31,253 nt of DNA from a virus. This document shows, in pieces, positions 28,291 to 31,253 of this stretch. The translations under genes were made by a program, and so were the position numbers. Position 1 is the stretch's first letter; every line of letters begins with the position of its first letter. The notes below the pieces were generated by a model. The model searched no databases and was not told the origin of the DNA. It worked only from the letters and a program-made list of their open reading frames with translations. The DNA lies in IMG/VR virus record IMGVR_UViG_3300044991_001227, positions 1 to 31,253 of that record. One strand, 5' to 3'.

Positions 28291-29483
28291 TGCTCATCCC
28301 CACCGACATCCGCCCCGCCTCATTCCGTGGCGTGCCGTTTGACGCCCGGGAAGCGGGCTACACGGGCGGGCGTCGCCTCACGGTGCATGAGTACCCCCAA
28401 CGCGACGAACCGGGCGCGGATGACCACGGGCGCGCGACGCGACGGTGGCGCCTGCAAGCCTTCATCGTCCGCGAGGGCGACGAAACCCACGCGGGTTTGC
28501 AGGCTCGGAAACGCCAGGTCCGCGAGGCGTGCGAGGGGTACGGTCCTGGCAAACTCATCCACCCCACGGACGGCGAGATTCAGGCGCGGTGCGAGACTAT
28601 CGAGGTTTCCGAGGGCGTTTCGGTTGGGTTGCAGTACGTCGAATTCAACCTGGGATTCGTTGAGGCCGGTTCCGCGTTTACCGCCATCCCTGTGCAGTCC
28701 GCGCGTGCGTCGGGGTTTGCAACCGCCGTGCGTGCCGCTGTAGCGCGGTCCTACGCCATCCGTCGCGCCGCCCGTCGAATCGACAATCTCACCCGCCGCG
28801 CCCTGTCCGGAGACCTCGCGGATCGCGCCAACGCCGCAATGGGAATCGTCGGGTTGATGTCAGGCGTTGACATGTCCGCTTATCAATCCGCCGTGTCCGC
28901 AGCACAGGACACCAACGCAACCATGCGCGATGACGCCGCCGCCACGTCTACAGGGTGGCAGGATGTTGTCGCGTCGTTCACCGACCCCCGCAGCGCGCAG
29001 ACGTTCGTTGACACGTTCCTGCCGGGGTTGGTCGCGTCGCAGGCGGCGGCAACGGCAGGTTCCGCGTCGCCCGTCGCTCAGGCATGTCTCGACAACCGCG
29101 CGGACCTGGACCTGTTGATTGTCGTGTCCGCCGTGTCCGCGTCTGCCGAGGTGGCATCCGCCGCGACGTACACCGCCTATGACGAGGCAATCGCGACCCG
29201 TGACGCGCTCGCCACACAGATTGCGGCGGTCGCGGAATACTGCGTTGACCCGGACACCTACGCATCCCTGATGGACCTGCAAGCGGCGGCGTCGATTGCC
29301 ATCAGCGACGAAGCGATTGAACTGCCCCGCATCACAACCTACGAAGTCACGACGCCCCGCACCGCCATCGAAATCGCGCACGCCCTGTATGGCGACGCGA
29401 CCCGGGCGGACGAAATCGTGAGCCGAAACCGAATCGCGGACCCGAATAGCGTTTGCGGCACCCTGCGCGTGTTGGTGGTGTGA
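28290..29483 (+). CDS. Baseplate/DNA circularisation protein, Mu gpN-like (397 aa)
   Basis: Starts with a one-base overlap to the tape measure stop (TGATG). The N-terminal 130 residues have the DNA-circularisation N-domain layout of Mu gpN (ASFRGVPFDAREAGYTGGRR, LTVHEYPQRDEP, AFIVREGDETHAGLQARKRQ, GKLIHPTDGEIQ, YVEFNLGFVEAGS). Residues 140-340 are Ala-rich helices. The C-terminus (TTYEVTTPRTAIEIAHALYG and SRNRIADPNSVCGTLRV) resembles a LysM-like or baseplate-wedge end that recurs in gpN relatives. It likely forms part of the ring below the tube; despite its old name, DNA circularisation in the virion is not established for tail gpN proteins. Confidence 0.85.
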   Translation: MLIPTDIRPASFRGVPFDAREAGYTGGRRLTVHEYPQRDEPGADDHGRATRRWRLQAFIVREGDETHAGLQARKRQVREACEGYGPGKLIHPTDGEIQARCETIEVSEGVSVGLQYVEFNLGFVEAGSAFTAIPVQSARASGFATAVRAAVARSYAIRRAARRIDNLTRRALSGDLADRANAAMGIVGLMSGVDMSAYQSAVSAAQDTNATMRDDAAATSTGWQDVVASFTDPRSAQTFVDTFLPGLVASQAAATAGSASPVAQACLDNRADLDLLIVVSAVSASAEVASAATYTAYDEAIATRDALATQIAAVAEYCVDPDTYASLMDLQAAASIAISDEAIELPRITTYEVTTPRTAIEIAHALYGDATRADEIVSRNRIADPNSVCGTLRVLVV

Positions 29484-30622
29484 TGGCGACGGACCCGAAC
29501 AGACTCACCCTGCGGATCAACGGGGTAGATTTCGGGGGGTGGAAATCCCAGAGCGTCAACACGACCATCGAGGCCGCAGCGTCCTCATTCTCGCTGGACG
29601 TGACCGAATCGTGGCCGGGACAGGCGGACCCGATCCGCATCTACATCGGGGACGAATGCGAGGTGATGATCGGCGGTGAGTGCGTCCTGACGGGGTACGT
29701 TGAGGACGTGAACCCTTCGCACGATGGCACGAGTCGGACCATCAGCATCAGCGGGCATTCGTGGACGGTGGACCTCACCGAATGCTCCTGCATCAGCGAC
29801 ACGGGACCGTTGCAGTTCAAGGCGGGGCAAACCATCAAGCAAATCGCGGAGGCGTTGTGTGCGCCTTACAGCGTGTCCGTCGTCTGCAATCTCACCGACA
29901 TCAAAACGCTGCCCCGGTTCGTTCCCGAAGTGGGCGAAACCGTGTTCGCTGCAATCGAACGCCTTGCCCGCGAGGAAGGGATCCTCGTGACGGACGACGA
30001 ATACGGGCGGCTCGTGCTGACCCGCATCGCGGACGCCGAACAAGGCGACGATCTGATCTGCCCTGGAAACATCCTGCGCGCGTCCGGGAAGTACAGCGGG
30101 CGGGACCGGTTCACCGAGTACCGCGTCAAGGGGCAGCGCGCGGGGGATGACCAGAATTTCGGGACGGCTTCAACATCGGGCGCGGTCATTGAGGACGACG
30201 ACCTCCCCCGCCGCCGCGTACTCGTGATCAAGGCGGAACGGCAATCGGACGCCGCCGCCTGTCAACGCCGTGCCACGTCCGAGGCGACGATTCGCGCGGG
30301 TCGGTCTGTCAACGTGTCCGTGACCGTCGCGGGCTGGCGGGATTCCAAGGGTGCACTGTACCAGAAGAACGTGATCCATTACGTCCGCGACCCGCAGATT
30401 TACTGCGATGGCTACCTGCTTGCGGTCGGCGTGGAGTTCACCGCGGACGAATCGGGCGGGTTGATTTCCGTGATCACCCTCGCGCCCCCCGGTGCCTACG
30501 AAACCGAGCCGCCCAAGGTCCGCGCCGCCTCGCGCAGGGGCAGGATTACCAAGGCGGCGAGCGTGTTTGACCGCGCGAAGGGCGACGCGAACTTTGGCGC
30601 AGACGCGGAGGCCGACGAATGA
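29483..30622 (+). CDS. Baseplate hub protein, Mu gpP (gp44)-like (379 aa)
   Basis: Central hub of the baseplate, structurally related to T4 gp27. Features of the family: N-terminal beta domain (TLRINGVDFGGWKSQSVNTT, FSLDVTESWPGQADPIRIYI), VLTGYVEDVNPSHDGTSRTI, then IKQIAEALCAPYSVSV, ETVFAAIERLAREEGILVTD, LICPGNILRASGKYSGRDRF, ARDPQ-type ending with VRDPQIYCDGYLLAVGVEF. Length fits. The ATG overlaps the previous stop (TGATG). A charged tail (AKGDANFGADAEADE) closes it. Confidence 0.9.
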   Translation: MATDPNRLTLRINGVDFGGWKSQSVNTTIEAAASSFSLDVTESWPGQADPIRIYIGDECEVMIGGECVLTGYVEDVNPSHDGTSRTISISGHSWTVDLTECSCISDTGPLQFKAGQTIKQIAEALCAPYSVSVVCNLTDIKTLPRFVPEVGETVFAAIERLAREEGILVTDDEYGRLVLTRIADAEQGDDLICPGNILRASGKYSGRDRFTEYRVKGQRAGDDQNFGTASTSGAVIEDDDLPRRRVLVIKAERQSDAAACQRRATSEATIRAGRSVNVSVTVAGWRDSKGALYQKNVIHYVRDPQIYCDGYLLAVGVEFTADESGGLISVITLAPPGAYETEPPKVRAASRRGRITKAASVFDRAKGDANFGADAEADE

Positions 30623-31143
30623 GCGACCTTGAACGCGGCCAAGTGATGCGGTCCGACGCCACCCCGAAGATGCAGACGTTGCAGGTTCAGGTCTGGGGCG
30701 ATGACGATGTTCGCGATGACGTTGAGCATTTCGAGCCAGCCGGACTTGCGCACAAACCGTCCCCGCCCGCCAACGGGCAGGGTGCGGACGCGCTCGTTGG
30801 TTCGTTGGGCGGCGCGGATCATTCGGTTGTCCTGTCCGTGTCCGATCGTCGCATTCGTCCGACCGATTTGGACGACGGCGACACAACCATGTATGACGGG
30901 CACGGGCACCGCGTAGACCTGACGGACACGGGCGCGGCGGTGAACTGCGACACGACCGTTGACGGGTCGGTGGATGCGTCGGACGGGTTCAAGGTTGGTG
31001 GGTCCGCAGGCAAGTCCGGGATCATGACGGCGACACTCACCCTGCCCGGAAACGTGGGCGTCCTGTTGTTCGTTCTGAACGGCGGCATCATCACGGACGT
31101 TTCCGCGACGGGTTGTTTCGCGTGGGTTGAGGCTGGGGTGTAG
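30619..31143 (+). CDS. Baseplate spike protein, Mu gp45-like (174 aa)
   Basis: Trimeric membrane-piercing spike at the tail tip. The first two thirds follow the gp45 pattern: QTLQVQVWGDDDVRDDVEHF, then a segment with ADHSVVLSVSDRRIRPTDLD, DGDTTMYDGHGHRVDLTDTG and repeats of beta strands (CDTTVDGSVDASDGFKVGG). The C-terminal 40 residues (KSGIMTATLTLPGNVGVLLF and NGGIITDVS) differ from the Mu end and carry no clear HxH iron-binding tip. It overlaps the hub gene by four bases. Later baseplate genes (gp46-48) must lie beyond the window or after the next gene. Confidence 0.85.
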   Translation: MSDLERGQVMRSDATPKMQTLQVQVWGDDDVRDDVEHFEPAGLAHKPSPPANGQGADALVGSLGGADHSVVLSVSDRRIRPTDLDDGDTTMYDGHGHRVDLTDTGAAVNCDTTVDGSVDASDGFKVGGSAGKSGIMTATLTLPGNVGVLLFVLNGGIITDVSATGCFAWVEAGV

Positions 31144-31146
31144 TTG

Positions 31147-31253
31147 ATGGCAGTCACACACAAGACGGTCAAATCCTCGGGCGGCGACTACACCAGCATC
31201 GCCGCGGCAATCGCCGGTTCGTCGTCCGGGTCTGTGGGCGACCCGTCCACCAT
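31147..31253 (+). CDS. Putative fiber/beta-helix protein, N-terminus only (cut by window edge)
   Basis: Thirty-five residues are visible, beginning MAVTHKTVKSSGGDYTSIAA, followed by Ser/Gly. The GGDYTSIAAAIA motif is the usual opening of pectate-lyase-like right-handed beta helices found in phage fibers and depolymerases. ATG is three bases after the spike stop, with a G-rich stretch upstream. It interrupts the usual Mu order spike-gp46-gp47, suggesting an inserted gene, but the partial sequence allows no firm call. Confidence 0.6.
   Translation, partial: MAVTHKTVKSSGGDYTSIAAAIAGSSSGSVGDPST

Overview
This window is part of a tailed bacteriophage genome, most likely an integrated prophage, in a GC-rich host (roughly 60-65% G+C by eye). 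The host cannot be named from the sequence. It holds a tyrosine integrase (cut by the left edge), a CI/Cro-like switch, replication and recombination genes, and a long packaging/head/tail module. No transposase, ribosomal, tRNA-synthetase or host metabolic gene is visible. The head module follows the lambda plan (GpA-type terminase, gpW-like connector, lambda-family portal, protease-capsid fusion). The tail module follows the contractile phage Mu plan (DUF2635, sheath gpL, tube gpM, frameshifted chaperone, short tape measure, gpN, gpP, gp45). The phage is therefore a mosaic, integrating myovirus.

Layout. (1) 1-5571, minus strand: a leftward operon of about 14 genes, nearly all overlapping by 1-11 bases. 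From promoter-proximal to distal it has a Cys-containing protein, a protein with an ice-nucleation-like STLTGG repeat, a small membrane protein, a zinc-finger protein, a RecE-like PD-(D/E)XK exonuclease and its usual partner, a tRNA-like element, a run of small unknown proteins and the integrase. (2) 5572-6522: the immunity region. It has a leftward promoter with a leader containing three hairpins, a CI-like repressor on the minus strand, a rightward promoter, and several copies of a 15-bp operator of form AACAG-N6-TGTT. (3) 6523-15814, plus strand: the early operon. It has Cro-like protein, replication initiator with internal iterons, helicase-methyltransferase fusion, Cys-rich small proteins, a Dcm-like protein, RusA resolvase, metallophosphoesterase, and a cluster of paralogous Cys-rich proteins, one with a C-terminal helix-turn-helix. 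(4) 15815-16020: a non-coding control region with a candidate late promoter, an attenuator-like hairpin and a rho-independent terminator. This resembles the lambda pR'-tR' arrangement. (5) 16021-31253, plus strand: packaging, head and tail genes, ending in a putative fiber or beta-helix gene cut by the right edge.

How the parts work together. Repressor and Cro probably compete for the AACAG-N6-TGTT operators that control leftward recombination/integration and rightward replication. The initiator probably melts DNA at the 10-bp-phased GTAACG repeats inside its own gene. Exonuclease and RusA handle recombination intermediates. A late regulator, perhaps encoded just before 15815, would let transcription pass the terminator into the structural genes. 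Several structural genes use non-standard expression: a nested in-frame start inside the protease-capsid gene, a -1 frameshift at CCCTTTT in the tail chaperone gene, and hairpins around the gpW and decoration genes. All functional calls come from reading motifs and gene order; nothing was searched.
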